DNA of 44,879 nt from Thermoanaerobaculia bacterium (GTDB taxonomy: Bacteria > Acidobacteriota > Thermoanaerobaculia > Gp7-AA8): contig JADGNZ010000050.1 of assembly GCA_017883205.1 (NCBI GenBank), positions 1 to 44,879 on the forward strand, in the 5' to 3' direction. Position 1 is the stretch's first letter, and the number at the start of each line of letters is the position of its first letter. The notes below the pieces were generated by a model. That model saw only the letters and a list, made by a program, of their open reading frames with translations. It was not told the origin of the DNA and searched no databases. Below are positions 15,067 through 24,136 of this stretch, piece by piece. The translations under genes were made by a program, and so were the position numbers.

Positions 15067-15528
15067 TCACCATCGATGGCCGCAGTTCGCGCAGCGGAAC
15101 GGCGAGGCCACGAGAAAGAAGATGCAGATAGCCATGGCCAGATAGAACGTCATGACCAGTTGATCGACAGCCACGCCCACAGCGAAGAGCAGCGCTGCGG
15201 CGATGGAGAAGCCGAGGAGCCTGCGGGTGCGGCGAATGTCAGGTGAACCGCAGCGAGGGCACTGCTCCGGATGACGAATAGCGCGCTCGGCGCTGGCCGT
15301 GCTCTTCTCCGCGACATCCATCCCCGCGATGCGATTCAGAATCCCCTCGGCGCGATCGAAGTCATCCGCCGCAACCTGCAAACGCACGCCATTCGGCACG
15401 ACATAGGGAGCGATCGAGGAGACGTTCTCGTCGCCGAGAAAGGCGGGAACACCTTCGTCTTCGAGCACCGCTTTGGCGAGATGGGCGTCTTGGGCAGTCC
15501 GGAATGTGGTCAGCGTTACGAGCGGCAT
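15067..15528 (-). CDS. DUF2007-type putative signal-transducing protein with zinc ribbon and membrane helices
   Basis: This 153-residue protein has an N-terminal DUF2007 domain (TTFRTAQDAHLAKAVLEDEGVPAFLGDE, about 1-70) and a split zinc ribbon: CPRCGS near 90 and a C-terminal CANCGHRW. Two hydrophobic helices lie between them. The domain is similar to regulators of the GlnB fold, but its ligand is not known. It is translated just before the CPBP protease gene (3-base gap), suggesting a functional pair. It is divergent from the uracil-DNA glycosylase gene, with only 29 bases between the starts. Confidence 0.75.
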   Translation of the reverse strand: MPLVTLTTFRTAQDAHLAKAVLEDEGVPAFLGDENVSSIAPYVVPNGVRLQVAADDFDRAEGILNRIAGMDVAEKSTASAERAIRHPEQCPRCGSPDIRRTRRLLGFSIAAALLFAVGVAVDQLVMTFYLAMAICIFFLVASPFRCANCGHRW

Positions 15529-15557
15529 TGCCGCGGATTGTACTGGCCGCCGCTATC

Positions 15558-16229
15558 ATGCGCGCCGTGTCGCGGCGCTTCGATCGTTTCGTCGATGATC
15601 TTTCGCGCGTGGAGCTGAGCTCGCGCGCCTGCAACCAGTTCGCGCGCATAGGCGCCGAGGGTGATCGAAATGCGATCCGCCGCCGCAATCTGCGTCTCTA
15701 CCTCGAGGAGCTCGACGCGATCGGACCGCGCATCCTGCTCGTCGGTGAAGCGGTATCGCATCGCGGCGGACGCTTGACTGGAATCGCCTTCGTGAGCGAG
15801 TCCGTCATGCTGGCCGGCGTGGACCTCGCCAACGGAGCGCGCGTCCTCGGTGAAGATCGCGGCTATCGCAAAGCGGATCTCTCAACGCCCCGATCGACCG
15901 AAGCAAGCGCCACGATGGTCTGGGGAACGATCCGCAACATCGAGCCGCTGCCGCTGCTCTGGAACGCGTTCCCGTTTCACCCGTTCGTGGCCGGTAACCC
16001 GCTGTCGAACCGGATGCCGACACCTGACGAGCTGCGCATCGGCGAGCGTTTCGTGCGCCGCTTGATCGACCTGTTCGGCATCGAACGCATTGCCGCGATC
16101 GGGAATCAGGCGTCGCTCACACTCACCCGGCTCGGAGTCGAGCACGACAAGGTGCGGCATCCGTCGCAAGGGGGGAAGACAAAGTTCGTAGCGGGCATGG
16201 AAGCGATTTCGCGAGCTCACAATCGTTAA
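15558..16229 (+). CDS. Uracil-DNA glycosylase family protein
   Basis: This 223-residue protein belongs to the uracil-DNA glycosylase superfamily, which excises uracil in base-excision repair. Motif A region: LLVGEAVSHRGGRLTGIAFVSE (residues about 61-81), where many relatives have GEAPG. WNAFPFHPF and GNPLSNRMPT follow, then a motif B-like VRHPSQGGK near 210. ATG 15558 is used because the conserved part follows closely and it just clears the divergent DUF2007 gene. The enzyme is cytoplasmic. Together with nei and lhr it makes three DNA-repair genes in the window, though they are far apart. Confidence 0.75.
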   Translation: MRAVSRRFDRFVDDLSRVELSSRACNQFARIGAEGDRNAIRRRNLRLYLEELDAIGPRILLVGEAVSHRGGRLTGIAFVSESVMLAGVDLANGARVLGEDRGYRKADLSTPRSTEASATMVWGTIRNIEPLPLLWNAFPFHPFVAGNPLSNRMPTPDELRIGERFVRRLIDLFGIERIAAIGNQASLTLTRLGVEHDKVRHPSQGGKTKFVAGMEAISRAHNR

Positions 16230-16231
16230 CT

Positions 16232-16371
16232 GGAGAGCACAGACAAGAGTGTCTGTGCCACATCATCTGCTTCAGGTGGCGACGGCGTTGCCACCAACGC
16301 CTACTCCATGGGCACAGACGCTGCCACCAGCGCTGCTCCATGTGGCACAGACACTCTTGTCTGTGCTCTCC
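16232..16371. repeat. Perfect 32-bp inverted repeat between converging genes
   Basis: GGAGAGCACAGACAAGAGTG and the next 12 bases (16232-16263) have an exact inverse at 16340-16371. The 76-base loop contains its own hairpin (GGTGGC with GCCACC) and partial copies of the arm (GGCACAGACGCTGCC). It fills the gap between the glycosylase and moaA stops. It could be folded in RNA read from either side, but no T-run follows. Confidence 0.9.
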
Positions 16372-16374
16372 TGC

Positions 16375-17379
16375 TCACCCCCCGATATGCGACATCTCCA
16401 CTTTCGTTGCCGGAGTCGCTTCAGTACGGATCTCGGAATAGCGGTCGTCGCGTTTGTGCCAGCGTGAGCGGATGGCGGCGGCGATCGTTTCGTCGTCCGC
16501 AGCGCCCCGCAGGAGGCCGCGAAGGTCGTGGCCGGTGCCGGCGAAGAGGCAGAGGTAGAGTTTGCCGTCGGCCGAAAGGCGCGCGCGCGTGCAGCTTCCG
16601 CAGAACGGTTGCGTGACTGACGAGATGATGCCGATCTCGCCTGCGCCATCGATGTAGCGCCAGCGCTCGGCCACCTCGCCGAAATAGTTCGACGGGATAG
16701 GCTCGATCGGCCACTGCTCGGCAATGCGCTCGGCGATCTCGCGCGCAGAGACGACGTCTTCCATCCGCCAGCCGTTCGTGTTGCCCACGTCCATGTACTC
16801 GATGAAGCGGACGATGTGGCCGGTGCCACGGAAGCGCGAGGCCATGCCCACGATGCTGTCGTCGTTCTCGCCGCGCTTGACGACCATGTCGATCTTGATC
16901 GGAGTGAGACCGGCATCGGACGCGGCATCGATCGCGTCGAGCACGCGCGCGACGGGGAACTCGACATCATTCATCCGACGGAAGACCGCGTCGTCGAGCG
17001 AGTCGAGGCTGAGCGTGATGCGATTCAGGCCGGCGTTGCGCAGGGCCAGCGCCTTTTCGCGCGTGAGCAGCGCACCGTTCGTCGTCAGCGCGATGTCCTC
17101 AACTCCACGAATGCGCGACAGCATTGCCACGAGCCGCTCGATGTCGCGGCGGAGGAGCGGCTCGCCGCCGGTGAGACGGAACTTCGTGACGCCTTCACGC
17201 ACGAAGAGCTGCGCCAGACGCGCAATCTCCTCGAAGGTCAACAACTCCGCGCGCTCGAGAAAGGCGAAGTCGCGGCCGAAGACCTCTTTCGGCATGCAGT
17301 ACGTGCAGCGGAAGTTGCACCGGTCGGTGACAGAGATCCGCAGATCGCGAAGCGGGCGGCCGAGGGCGTCAACTGCCAT
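16375..17379 (-). CDS. moaA: GTP 3',8-cyclase MoaA (molybdenum cofactor biosynthesis)
   Basis: This 334-residue radical-SAM enzyme carries out the first step of molybdopterin synthesis, turning GTP into 3',8-cyclo-GTP. The N-terminal cluster CNFRCTYC uses Cys21, Cys25 and Cys28. [13 protein letters not shown] follows, and a C-terminal second cluster C-G-S-C-T-R-A-R with a later C-L-F. The protein ends in Gly-Gly (SHIGG), which in MoaA reaches the active site. ATG 17377-17379 overlaps the end of the esterase gene by 11 bases, so it is the last gene of a flavin reductase-esterase-moaA operon. Its product would serve molybdoenzymes such as the XdhA-containing dehydrogenase encoded 12 kb away. 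Confidence 0.93.
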   Translation of the reverse strand: MAVDALGRPLRDLRISVTDRCNFRCTYCMPKEVFGRDFAFLERAELLTFEEIARLAQLFVREGVTKFRLTGGEPLLRRDIERLVAMLSRIRGVEDIALTTNGALLTREKALALRNAGLNRITLSLDSLDDAVFRRMNDVEFPVARVLDAIDAASDAGLTPIKIDMVVKRGENDDSIVGMASRFRGTGHIVRFIEYMDVGNTNGWRMEDVVSAREIAERIAEQWPIEPIPSNYFGEVAERWRYIDGAGEIGIISSVTQPFCGSCTRARLSADGKLYLCLFAGTGHDLRGLLRGAADDETIAAAIRSRWHKRDDRYSEIRTEATPATKVEMSHIGG

Positions 17380-18241
17380 TTGGGATGGACAACTCGACCG
17401 GCGGGAACAAAAACTCCAGCACCGCCGGTGCGCGCTTGGCCCAGGAGCGCTCACTGTGGTCGGCGCGGCGGTCTTCGAAGTAACGAAAGTTGCCGGCGTA
17501 ACGCCAGCCGCTTGCGAGCAACCGGTCGCGCAGCGTGCGCGCATTGGCCAACCCATCGGCCCCCTCGCGCCCGCCCATGTCGAGCCAGATGCGCGGGCGA
17601 TTGCGGCCGTCAAAGCGCTCGACGTCGTCAAGAATGATGTGGTTGTCCCACCAGACGGAAGGCGACATCACGGCAAGACCGCCGAAAGAATCAGGATGCT
17701 TCAGTCCGAGGTGAAGCGTGGCCAGGCCGCCGAGGGAAGAGCCGCCGAGTGCGGTGTTCGACGGATCAGCCAGCGTTCGAAACTGCGCATCGATGACAGG
17801 CTTCAGCTCTTCGATCAGCATCCGGCCGTATTCGCTCGCTTTGCCGCCGCTGTGGTGCTTGATGTCCCGTGTCGGCGTGTACTCGTCGATGCGCGAAGGG
17901 CCGGTGTTGTCGATGGCGACGATGATCATCGGCCGCGCCGTGCGTGCGCCGATGACTTCGTCGGCCGCCTCGGCAAGACGCCAGTGCTGGCCGGGTATGA
18001 ACGCACGCTCCGGCTCGAAGAGGTTCTGCCCGTCGTGCATGTAGAGCACCGGATAGCGCAGCTCATCGCGGTCGTGATAGCCGGGCGGCAGGTAGATGGT
18101 GATGTCGCGCTCGTTGTCGAGAATGTCGGAGTGAAAGCCGCGAATGTGATCGAGCGTTCCGCGGCGGACCTCTTTGCGGCGATTGTCGAGCCGCAGTACG
18201 CGAAGAAACGCCGCGCGCAACGTGTCGCGCATCGGCTGCAT
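17369..18241 (-). CDS. Esterase of the enterochelin-esterase/EsterD (PF00756) type
   Basis: This 290-residue alpha/beta hydrolase has the nucleophile elbow GGSSLGG (near 155-160), the [11 protein letters not shown] start strand and the L-Y-M-H-D-G-Q-N-L oxyanion segment typical of this family. [10 protein letters not shown] near the C-terminus holds the likely catalytic His. It has no signal peptide. The ATG at 18239-18241 overlaps the TGA of the flavin reductase gene (TGATG), and its own end overlaps moaA, so translation is coupled on both sides. The physiological ester is not known. Confidence 0.75.
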   Translation of the reverse strand: MQPMRDTLRAAFLRVLRLDNRRKEVRRGTLDHIRGFHSDILDNERDITIYLPPGYHDRDELRYPVLYMHDGQNLFEPERAFIPGQHWRLAEAADEVIGARTARPMIIVAIDNTGPSRIDEYTPTRDIKHHSGGKASEYGRMLIEELKPVIDAQFRTLADPSNTALGGSSLGGLATLHLGLKHPDSFGGLAVMSPSVWWDNHIILDDVERFDGRNRPRIWLDMGGREGADGLANARTLRDRLLASGWRYAGNFRYFEDRRADHSERSWAKRAPAVLEFLFPPVELSIPNGS

Positions 18242-18714
18242 CAGCTTCGCATCTCGCGATAGCCACTGCGGAAATAGAGGAGAGGATCGCCTTCGCGGGT
18301 CTGGATGTCGACGACTTCGCCGACGAAGATGGAGTGATCGCCTCCGGGGAGCTGTGACTGCAGCCGGCACTCGATCGTGGTGAGCGCTCCGCTGATCATC
18401 GGCAGATCGAGCGTGCCGCGAAAGACATCGACGCCGGTGAATTTGTCGTCGCTCCGCGATGCGAATTTGGAGGAGATGCCGCTCTGGTCGCTGGCGAGAA
18501 TGCTGACACCGAACTTTCCGGCAGCGACAATCGCCTCGTGCGTTTTCACCGACGTTTCGATGCAGACGAGAACGAGTTTGGGATTCAGCGACAGCGACGC
18601 GAAGGATGCTACGGTCATTCCAAACGGCCGCCCTTCATGCTCGGTCGTGACGATCGTGACTCCGCTCGCGAAGTGCGACATGGCCAGTCTGAAATGAGCG
18701 TCATCGATCGGCAT
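18241..18714 (-). CDS. Flavin reductase-like FMN-binding protein
   Basis: This 157-residue protein matches the flavin reductase-like domain (PF01613): FRLAMSHFASGVTIVTT at the start, GMTVASFASLSLNPKLVLVCI, the T-H-E-A-I segment and a C-terminal GGDHSIFVGEVVDI strand with the conserved His. Such proteins reduce FMN with NAD(P)H for partner monooxygenases or act as FMN-linked oxidoreductases. The start ATG 18712-18714 has a strong GGAGGT site 5 bases upstream. It is the first gene of the operon with the esterase and moaA, and is divergent from sucC. Confidence 0.85.
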   Translation of the reverse strand: MPIDDAHFRLAMSHFASGVTIVTTEHEGRPFGMTVASFASLSLNPKLVLVCIETSVKTHEAIVAAGKFGVSILASDQSGISSKFASRSDDKFTGVDVFRGTLDLPMISGALTTIECRLQSQLPGGDHSIFVGEVVDIQTREGDPLLYFRSGYREMRS

Positions 18715-18777
18715 CGGGTACCTCCGGGCGCGGCAGTTTAATGCAACTTCCGGGCGCGCCCGCGCTTCGTCGTTCAA

Positions 18778-18786
18778 TGTGATAAA
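18778..18786 (+). promoter_or_regulatory. Possible extended -10 element of sucC
   Basis: TGTGATAAA lies 12 bases before the sucC ATG and fits an extended -10 box (TGnTATAAT type). No -35 box is evident, and sucC has no Shine-Dalgarno, so the transcript could be nearly leaderless. Weak evidence. Confidence 0.3.
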
Positions 18787-18798
18787 AGTCGCCGCCCT

Positions 18799-19962
18799 AT
18801 GAAAGTTCACGAGTATCAGGCCAAAGAAATCCTGCGCCGTTACGGCGTACCGACGCCGCGCGGAATTGTTGTCGACAATCCCGAAGACGCACGCGCCGCC
18901 GCCAAAGAGCTGGGCGGACGCGTCGTCGTCAAGGCGCAGATCCACGCGGGCGGCCGCGGCAAAGGCGGCGGCGTCAAGCTGGCCAAAGATCCCGACGAAG
19001 CCGTGGAGCTTGCGAAGAAGATCATCGGCATGACCCTCGTCACTCACCAGACCGGCCCCGAAGGACGCATCGTCGGGAAGGTGCTGATTGAAGAAGCGCT
19101 CAACATCGACAAGGAGCTCTACCTCGGCATCACGCTCGACCGCCGCATCGGCATGCCGGTGGTCATGGCGTCGAAGCAGGGCGGCATGGAGATCGAGGAG
19201 GTGGCCGAGCGCGATCCGTCCGCGATTCATCGCGAGCCGATCGACAGCGTCCTCGGCACGCTGCCATTCCAAGCGCGCGCCGTCGCAAATGCCCTCGGGC
19301 TCACCGGCGACTCGTACAAGAAGTGCGTCGACTTTGTCCAGAAGCTGATGCGCTGCTACATCGAGATGGATGCGTCGCTCGCCGAGATCAATCCGCTGCT
19401 GGTGACGAAGGAAGGCGATGTTCTCGCGCTCGACTGCAAAATGAACTTCGACGACAACGCTCTGTTCCGGCACAAAGACGTCGCCGAGATGCGCGATCTG
19501 AAGGAAGAGGATGCGCTCGAAGTGGAGGCCTCGCAGTTCGGCCTCAACTACATCAAGCTCGATGGCAACGTCGGCTGCATGGTGAACGGCGCCGGCCTGG
19601 CCATGGCCACGATGGACATCATCAAGCTCGCAGGTGGACAACCCGCGAATTTCCTCGACGTCGGCGGTGGCGCGAGCGCGGAACAGGTCCGCAACGCGTT
19701 CCGCATCATCCTTTCCGACGCCAACGTGAAGGCGATCCTCATCAACATCTTCGGCGGCATCATGCGTTGCGATCGCATCGCCGAGGGCGTGGTCAGCGCG
19801 TCAAGGGAAGTCGGGTTGCCGGTGCCGGTCGTCGTGCGCCTCGAAGGGACGAACGTCGAGCTCGGGAAAGAGATCCTGGCGAAGTCGGGACTCCCGCTGA
19901 TCACCGCCGATGGGATGTGGGACGCCGCGCAGAAAGTCGTCGCTGCAGCGCAGGGAAAATAG
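18799..19962 (+). CDS. sucC: Succinate-CoA ligase, beta subunit
   Basis: This 387-residue ATP-grasp subunit of succinyl-CoA synthetase makes ATP or GTP from succinyl-CoA in the TCA cycle. It starts [20 protein letters not shown], has the nucleotide-binding [16 protein letters not shown] loop, [20 protein letters not shown] near 200, and [13 protein letters not shown] plus [18 protein letters not shown] in the C-terminal ligase domain. The length is normal. sucD follows 11 bases after the stop. No Shine-Dalgarno precedes the ATG. Confidence 0.97.
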   Translation: MKVHEYQAKEILRRYGVPTPRGIVVDNPEDARAAAKELGGRVVVKAQIHAGGRGKGGGVKLAKDPDEAVELAKKIIGMTLVTHQTGPEGRIVGKVLIEEALNIDKELYLGITLDRRIGMPVVMASKQGGMEIEEVAERDPSAIHREPIDSVLGTLPFQARAVANALGLTGDSYKKCVDFVQKLMRCYIEMDASLAEINPLLVTKEGDVLALDCKMNFDDNALFRHKDVAEMRDLKEEDALEVEASQFGLNYIKLDGNVGCMVNGAGLAMATMDIIKLAGGQPANFLDVGGGASAEQVRNAFRIILSDANVKAILINIFGGIMRCDRIAEGVVSASREVGLPVPVVVRLEGTNVELGKEILAKSGLPLITADGMWDAAQKVVAAAQGK

Positions 19963-19973
19963 AGACCAACATT

Positions 19974-20873
19974 ATGGCTATCTGGGCAGACAAGAACACA
20001 CGAGTGATCGTGCAGGGCATCACCGGACGCGAAGGAACGTTTCACGCCATTCAGTGCCGCGAGTACGGGACGCAAATGGTCGGCGGCGTGACGCCGGGCA
20101 AGGGCGGGACGACGCATGAGGGTTTCGCGGTCTTCAACAGCGTTCGTGAAGCGCGCGAGAAAGCGGGCGCGAATTGCTCGCTGATCTTCGTGCCGCCTCC
20201 GTTCGCGGCCGACGCGGTCATGGAAGCGGCGGATGCCGGAATCGAGCTGATCATCTGCATTACGGAAGGGATTCCGGTCAACGACATGATTCGCGCCCAC
20301 GACTTTCTGAAGAAGTCGAATGCGCGGGCGATTCAATCGGGCGCAACGCCGTCACGTCTCATCGGTCCGAACTGCCCGGGCATCATCACGCCCGGCGAGG
20401 CGAAGATCGGCATCATGCCGGGCCACATCCACCGCCCAGGCCCGATCGGCATCGTGTCGCGCTCGGGAACGCTGACGTACGAAGCGGTCGGCCAGACGCG
20501 CACGATGGGCCAGTCGACCGCAGTCGGCATCGGCGGCGATCCGCTGCCGGGAACGAACTTCATCGACTGCCTCGCCGCGTTCCAGAACGATCCGGCCACC
20601 GAGGCCATCATCATGATCGGCGAGATCGGCGGCTCGGCGGAGGAAGAGGCTGCAGCGTTCGTCAAAGCAAACGTAACCAAGCCGGTCGTCGCCTTCATCG
20701 CCGGCCAGACCGCACCGCCGGGACGCCGCATGGGCCACGCCGGCGCAATCATCAGCGGCGGCAAGGGGACGGCCTCGGAGAAGATGGCCGCGCTGAAGGC
20801 CGCCGGAATCCACGTCGTCGAAGCGCCGAGCGAGATGGGGGCGAAGGTGGCGGAGGTTTGGAAGGGGCGGTAG
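19974..20873 (+). CDS. sucD: Succinate-CoA ligase, alpha subunit
   Basis: This 299-residue CoA-binding subunit partners SucC. Landmarks are [14 protein letters not shown] (CoA-binding Rossmann start), [34 protein letters not shown], and the active-site phosphohistidine motif [18 protein letters not shown] 19974 is the start; the frame is open further upstream only because it overlaps sucC in another frame. It is co-transcribed with sucC. A hairpin without a T-run lies after the stop. Confidence 0.97.
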   Translation: MAIWADKNTRVIVQGITGREGTFHAIQCREYGTQMVGGVTPGKGGTTHEGFAVFNSVREAREKAGANCSLIFVPPPFAADAVMEAADAGIELIICITEGIPVNDMIRAHDFLKKSNARAIQSGATPSRLIGPNCPGIITPGEAKIGIMPGHIHRPGPIGIVSRSGTLTYEAVGQTRTMGQSTAVGIGGDPLPGTNFIDCLAAFQNDPATEAIIMIGEIGGSAEEEAAAFVKANVTKPVVAFIAGQTAPPGRRMGHAGAIISGGKGTASEKMAALKAAGIHVVEAPSEMGAKVAEVWKGR

Positions 20874-20895
20874 GTAGCGGCCTAGCAGTTACGCG

Positions 20896-20934
20896 GTCGC
20901 GATGTCGCACGGCGGTGCGTCGTCATCGCGCGAC
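20896..20934. other. Hairpin downstream of sucD
   Basis: A two-part stem: GTCGCGATG (20896-20904) with CATCGCG-C-GAC (20924-20934), and inside it CGCAC/GTGCG around GGCG. It lies 23 bases after the sucD stop and could stall RNA polymerase or protect the transcript end, but there is no T-tract, so I do not call it a proven terminator. Confidence 0.4.
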
Positions 20935-20946
20935 TAGCGCAAGACC

Positions 20947-21120
20947 CTGTCATTCCGATCCGGCGGAACCGCAGGGGTGGAAGGGCGGGGGAGCGGTGGA
21001 GCGCGGAGAGGAATCCCTTGCCGATGTGAGTGATTCGCTACGAGACGGGGGATTTCTCATCGTGCTACACCGCGGCCAACCACCCGTCCGCCCTCGCGGT
21101 TCTGCCGAGCGAAATGACAG
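20947..21120. repeat. Dispersed repeat-like element bounded by CTGTCATT/AATGACAG
   Basis: The 174-base segment starts CTGTCATTCCGA and ends GCGAAATGACAG, with GAGGAATCCC and GGGGGATTTCTC words inside. This is the layout of a type of imperfect palindromic element found between genes in many bacteria. There is no coding signal. It lies directly after the orphan antitoxin gene (minus strand), where a toxin gene would be expected. Confidence 0.6.
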
Positions 21121-21132
21121 TCGCGTTCACAA

Positions 21133-21381
21133 TCAAGGATCGAACTCAATCGGCACGACCGTATAGCCGCGCAGCTCGGCAATTTCATCGTCGATGCCCA
21201 CGCCGTGAAAGATAGCCGCGAGCTGTGTTCCTAATCCCAAAGGTATGCCGCTTTCACTCTTGACCGCGTCACGCAGGATCTCGCAGACTTCTTCCTCCAA
21301 GCCGCGCCCGTGGCGGTCGGCGCGTTGCTGAAGCTTCTTCAGCACGTCATCTTCGATTCCGTCAACCAGAAGTTCGGTCAT
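21133..21381 (-). CDS. Orphan FitA/VapB-like ribbon-helix-helix antitoxin
   Basis: This 82-residue protein begins TELLVDGIEDDVLKKLQQRADRHGRGLEEEV, a ribbon-helix-helix DNA-binding fold typical of FitA-like antitoxins, then CEILRDAV and a C-terminal toxin-binding segment (GLGTQLAAIFHGVGIDDEIAELRG). The family normally overlaps a downstream PIN-domain ribonuclease gene (FitB/VapC). Here the gene ends at 21133 and a palindromic repeat follows, so the toxin is absent. ATG 21379-21381 is preferred over a TTG two codons earlier. The protein is full length, so it may still bind DNA or neutralise a toxin encoded elsewhere. Confidence 0.75.
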   Translation of the reverse strand: MTELLVDGIEDDVLKKLQQRADRHGRGLEEEVCEILRDAVKSESGIPLGLGTQLAAIFHGVGIDDEIAELRGYTVVPIEFDP

Positions 21382-21399
21382 CGCCAAGGTAAGGTACGC

Positions 21400-22083
21400 C
21401 TACTGCTTCACTTCCTCCACCTTGCCGCTCTTCAAGTTGTAGTACGCCACGATCAATCCGACGTGATGCTCCAGCACTGCTTTGCGGATCACCGTGCTGT
21501 GCGCGAGCAGGTAGGCGGCCGAGCTGCGGGCATTGGCCTTGACTGCCCTTTCGACGCGATCGGGTCCGGTCCACGTCGGAAGCAGGAATGATTCGCGGAT
21601 CCGCTGCACGAGCGAGACAAGGCTCGGCGTTCCCGGGTCGTCCGGATCGAGCGCTGCCTTGACGGCGCCGCAATCCTCATGACCCATCACCACGATCAGC
21701 CTCGTCCACTCGTGATCAATGGCGTACTCGATGCTGGCGATGTCGAAGGGGCCGGCCACATTGCCGGCGACACGAACGACGAAGAGATCGCCGATTGCGC
21801 GGCCGAAGATCAGTTCCGGCGGGACCCGGCTGTCGGCGCAGGAGAGAACGGTCACCGGCGGATGCTGGCCCCCGGCGGTTGCTTCGCGCTCTGCCCCCAA
21901 TCCTGAGTACGGAAGGGCGCCGGCCATGTACGTGGCGTTCCCGGTCATGAGCGTCTGCCAATACGCCTCGGGCGCCAACGGCTTCGGCCACGGGGCAGGA
22001 AATTGCGTCTGCCCGACAGAGGGAAGCGCGAGGCACCAGGACAGGATGACGAACGCGAGGACGGACCGATGCGCTGAATTCAT
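21400..22083 (-). CDS. Secreted beta-class carbonic anhydrase
   Basis: This 227-residue protein has a signal peptide (about 1-25, with hydrophobic core VLAFVILSWCLALPSVG) before a beta-carbonic anhydrase domain. Zinc and active-site residues are Cys82, Asp84 and Arg86 in SCADSRV, and His135 and Cys138 in GHEDCGA. It interconverts CO2 and bicarbonate and should act in the periplasm. The start ATG 22081-22083 has a strong GGAAGGAG site 7 bases upstream and gives a proper signal peptide; a start eight codons earlier is less likely. A short Lys/Glu tail ends the protein. The SDR gene lies upstream on the same strand, 33 bases away. Confidence 0.88.
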   Translation of the reverse strand: MNSAHRSVLAFVILSWCLALPSVGQTQFPAPWPKPLAPEAYWQTLMTGNATYMAGALPYSGLGAEREATAGGQHPPVTVLSCADSRVPPELIFGRAIGDLFVVRVAGNVAGPFDIASIEYAIDHEWTRLIVVMGHEDCGAVKAALDPDDPGTPSLVSLVQRIRESFLLPTWTGPDRVERAVKANARSSAAYLLAHSTVIRKAVLEHHVGLIVAYYNLKSGKVEEVKQ

Positions 22084-22116
22084 CTGAGAGCTCCTTCCGT
22101 CATGCATGATAGCGGT

Positions 22117-22731
22117 TCATCGCCGCGTGATGACGATCTCGCTGATGTCGACGGGACGGTCGATGGCATCGATGATTGTCGCTGCGACATCCGCGGGATC
22201 CATGAAGCCTTTGCGCGGCTCACTCCAGAACGGCGTATTCATCCCGCCGGGCGCCACCGCGATGATCCGCGCCTTCGTCCCCTTCGCCTCGGCCTTCAAC
22301 GCCTCGCCATAACCGCGGGCGCCCCCCTTTGCCGCGCAGTAGACGCTCTCGTTCGCTTTGCCGATGAGAGCAGCCGTCGAGAGAACGTTCACGATCGTGC
22401 CGCCGTGCTCCTTGAAACGTGGGAAGAACACCTCGCAAAAATTGATGGTGGCGATGAGGTTCGAATTGATGACCGCGGCGATGGATGGTTCGTCGTACGA
22501 GCCGGCCGGACCAAAGATGCCGAGGCCTGCGCAGTTGACGAGGAGGTCGATGGCACCGAGGCGCTCGGCTGCTTCGATGGCGCGCAAGGCGGTCTCGCGT
22601 TTCGAGGCATCGCCGGCGATGTCAGCATTCGCTCGCCGCGAAACGCCGACAACGAGCGTGTCTCGAGCGCGCAACTGTTGTGCGATCTCCAGCCCGAGCC
22701 CGCTCGATGATCCGGTGACGATGGCAACCAT
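22117..22731 (-). CDS. Short-chain dehydrogenase/reductase
   Basis: This 204-residue classical SDR has the cofactor-binding loop TGSSSGLG at the N-terminus, a NCAG motif near 88, the catalytic Ser near LSTAAL and YCAAK (Tyr and Lys). Arg residues after the second strand (VSRR) favour NADP(H). It is shorter than many SDRs (about 250), with a compact substrate loop after PGGMNTPFW. The substrate is unknown. It may be co-transcribed with the downstream carbonic anhydrase gene (33 bases), though the link in function is not obvious. Confidence 0.85.
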   Translation of the reverse strand: MVAIVTGSSSGLGLEIAQQLRARDTLVVGVSRRANADIAGDASKRETALRAIEAAERLGAIDLLVNCAGLGIFGPAGSYDEPSIAAVINSNLIATINFCEVFFPRFKEHGGTIVNVLSTAALIGKANESVYCAAKGGARGYGEALKAEAKGTKARIIAVAPGGMNTPFWSEPRKGFMDPADVAATIIDAIDRPVDISEIVITRR

Positions 22732-22790
22732 GTCTGGATTGTAAGGCTTGCTCCCGCATGACGAACTGGACGCCGGGTAAGATGCGGTTA

Positions 22791-24125
22791 ATGAAGAATG
22801 ATCGGCGGGCCATCGTCTGGACTTGTCTGGCGATCTGGATCTTCGCAGTGGGCTACGCGGTCATCACTCCCCCGTTTCAAGTGCCGGACGAGGTTGCGCA
22901 CTACTGGCACGCGGTTTCGCTCGCTCACGGCAACGTCTTTCATGTGATGCAGAACGGGCGGATGGGCACGTATGTCCCGAAGAGCGCTCGTGATTTCGTT
23001 TATCTGACGTGGGTGGAGACCGCGGGGAAGCCTGAGAACAAAATCGGAATGGCGCGGTTGCGCGCGGCCAATGAGCTGCCGTATGAGCCCGAGCCGGTGT
23101 TCCGCTCGTTTCCCGCTCTCTATACGCCGATTCCCTACCTACCCGGGACCCTGACGAGCATGGTGGCTGATTCGCTGCACGTGCGGCCACTCATCGCGTT
23201 TTACGCCGGTCGGATCGTGACGGCTACGGCTTGTGTACTGCTGATCGCGGCCGCAATGCTGGAGTGCGGAGAGCTCGCCGCGATCATCGCCGCAATTGCA
23301 GCTCTGCCGATGACGCTCTACATGTTTGGGTCGTTCTCGGCCGATGCCGTCACAATCAGCCTGGCGATTTATACGACTGCCGTAGCCTGGCGCGCGCGGT
23401 CGGATGACACGATGAATACAAGGCGGTGGGCGAGGTTGTGCGTTGCCGCGGCTGCGCTGGCGTTGTGCAAGATGCTTTATGCGCCGCTCGCGCTGCTGGC
23501 ACTTGCGCCGCGCGCCCGCGGTTACGGCGGATCTCCAAATAGGCCGCGGCAAGCGATTTCGCTGTTCGTGTCCCTCGCGATCGGGTTGGCATTGTCGGCA
23601 GCAATGGTGTCGCGCCAATATCATCCGCTCCGGCCGGATGCGAATCCGAAGGTGCAATTGCAGTCAATCGCAGCGCACCCCGCCCATATCGCGAGTCTCG
23701 TAGCGAAAGACTTCGTGGCCCAGTACGCCGGCTATCGCGACCAGTTTATCGGCCGCCTCGGATGGGTCGACCTCCCGTTGTCCGGTTTCCTGACGGTGGC
23801 GGCGTTCTATCTGCTTTTTGCCGTGGCGATGACGAGGGACGTCGCCATTACCCCAGCCGCGCGGCTCTTCGCGCTGCTTCTCACTCTCTCCCTTTTCTTC
23901 GCGGTGAGCCTCTCGCAATACGTGGCATGGACACCTCCCGGTGTGGAGTACGTCGATGGCATTCAGGGACGCTACTTTCTGCCGTTGGCGGTGGTCCTTT
24001 TGCTGCCGGTCGTGTCCATCGTGCGAAATAAGAGGGTGAGCGTTGCCGTGCTCGCTCTGTACGCGTTCACGGCAGTGGCGATCAATATCGATGCGTTTGT
24101 CGTTCTCGTAAAGCGCTATTACTAA
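22791..24125 (+). CDS. DUF2142-like polytopic membrane protein
   Basis: This 444-residue protein has about ten or more membrane helices. The start KNDRRAIVWTCLAIWIFAVGYAVITPPFQVPDEVAHYW, with the P-P-x-x-x-P-D-E-x-x-H motif after the first helix, is characteristic of DUF2142 and related GT-C-like membrane proteins tied to cell-surface glycan synthesis. The acidic D-E pair in the first periplasmic loop resembles the catalytic site of GT-C glycosyltransferases. The start could also be ATG 22782 or 22758; 22791 gives basic residues directly before the first helix. It converges on another large membrane gene only 11 bases away. Confidence 0.7.
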   Translation: MKNDRRAIVWTCLAIWIFAVGYAVITPPFQVPDEVAHYWHAVSLAHGNVFHVMQNGRMGTYVPKSARDFVYLTWVETAGKPENKIGMARLRAANELPYEPEPVFRSFPALYTPIPYLPGTLTSMVADSLHVRPLIAFYAGRIVTATACVLLIAAAMLECGELAAIIAAIAALPMTLYMFGSFSADAVTISLAIYTTAVAWRARSDDTMNTRRWARLCVAAAALALCKMLYAPLALLALAPRARGYGGSPNRPRQAISLFVSLAIGLALSAAMVSRQYHPLRPDANPKVQLQSIAAHPAHIASLVAKDFVAQYAGYRDQFIGRLGWVDLPLSGFLTVAAFYLLFAVAMTRDVAITPAARLFALLLTLSLFFAVSLSQYVAWTPPGVEYVDGIQGRYFLPLAVVLLLPVVSIVRNKRVSVAVLALYAFTAVAINIDAFVVLVKRYY

Positions 24126-24136
24126 GCATTTGCACG

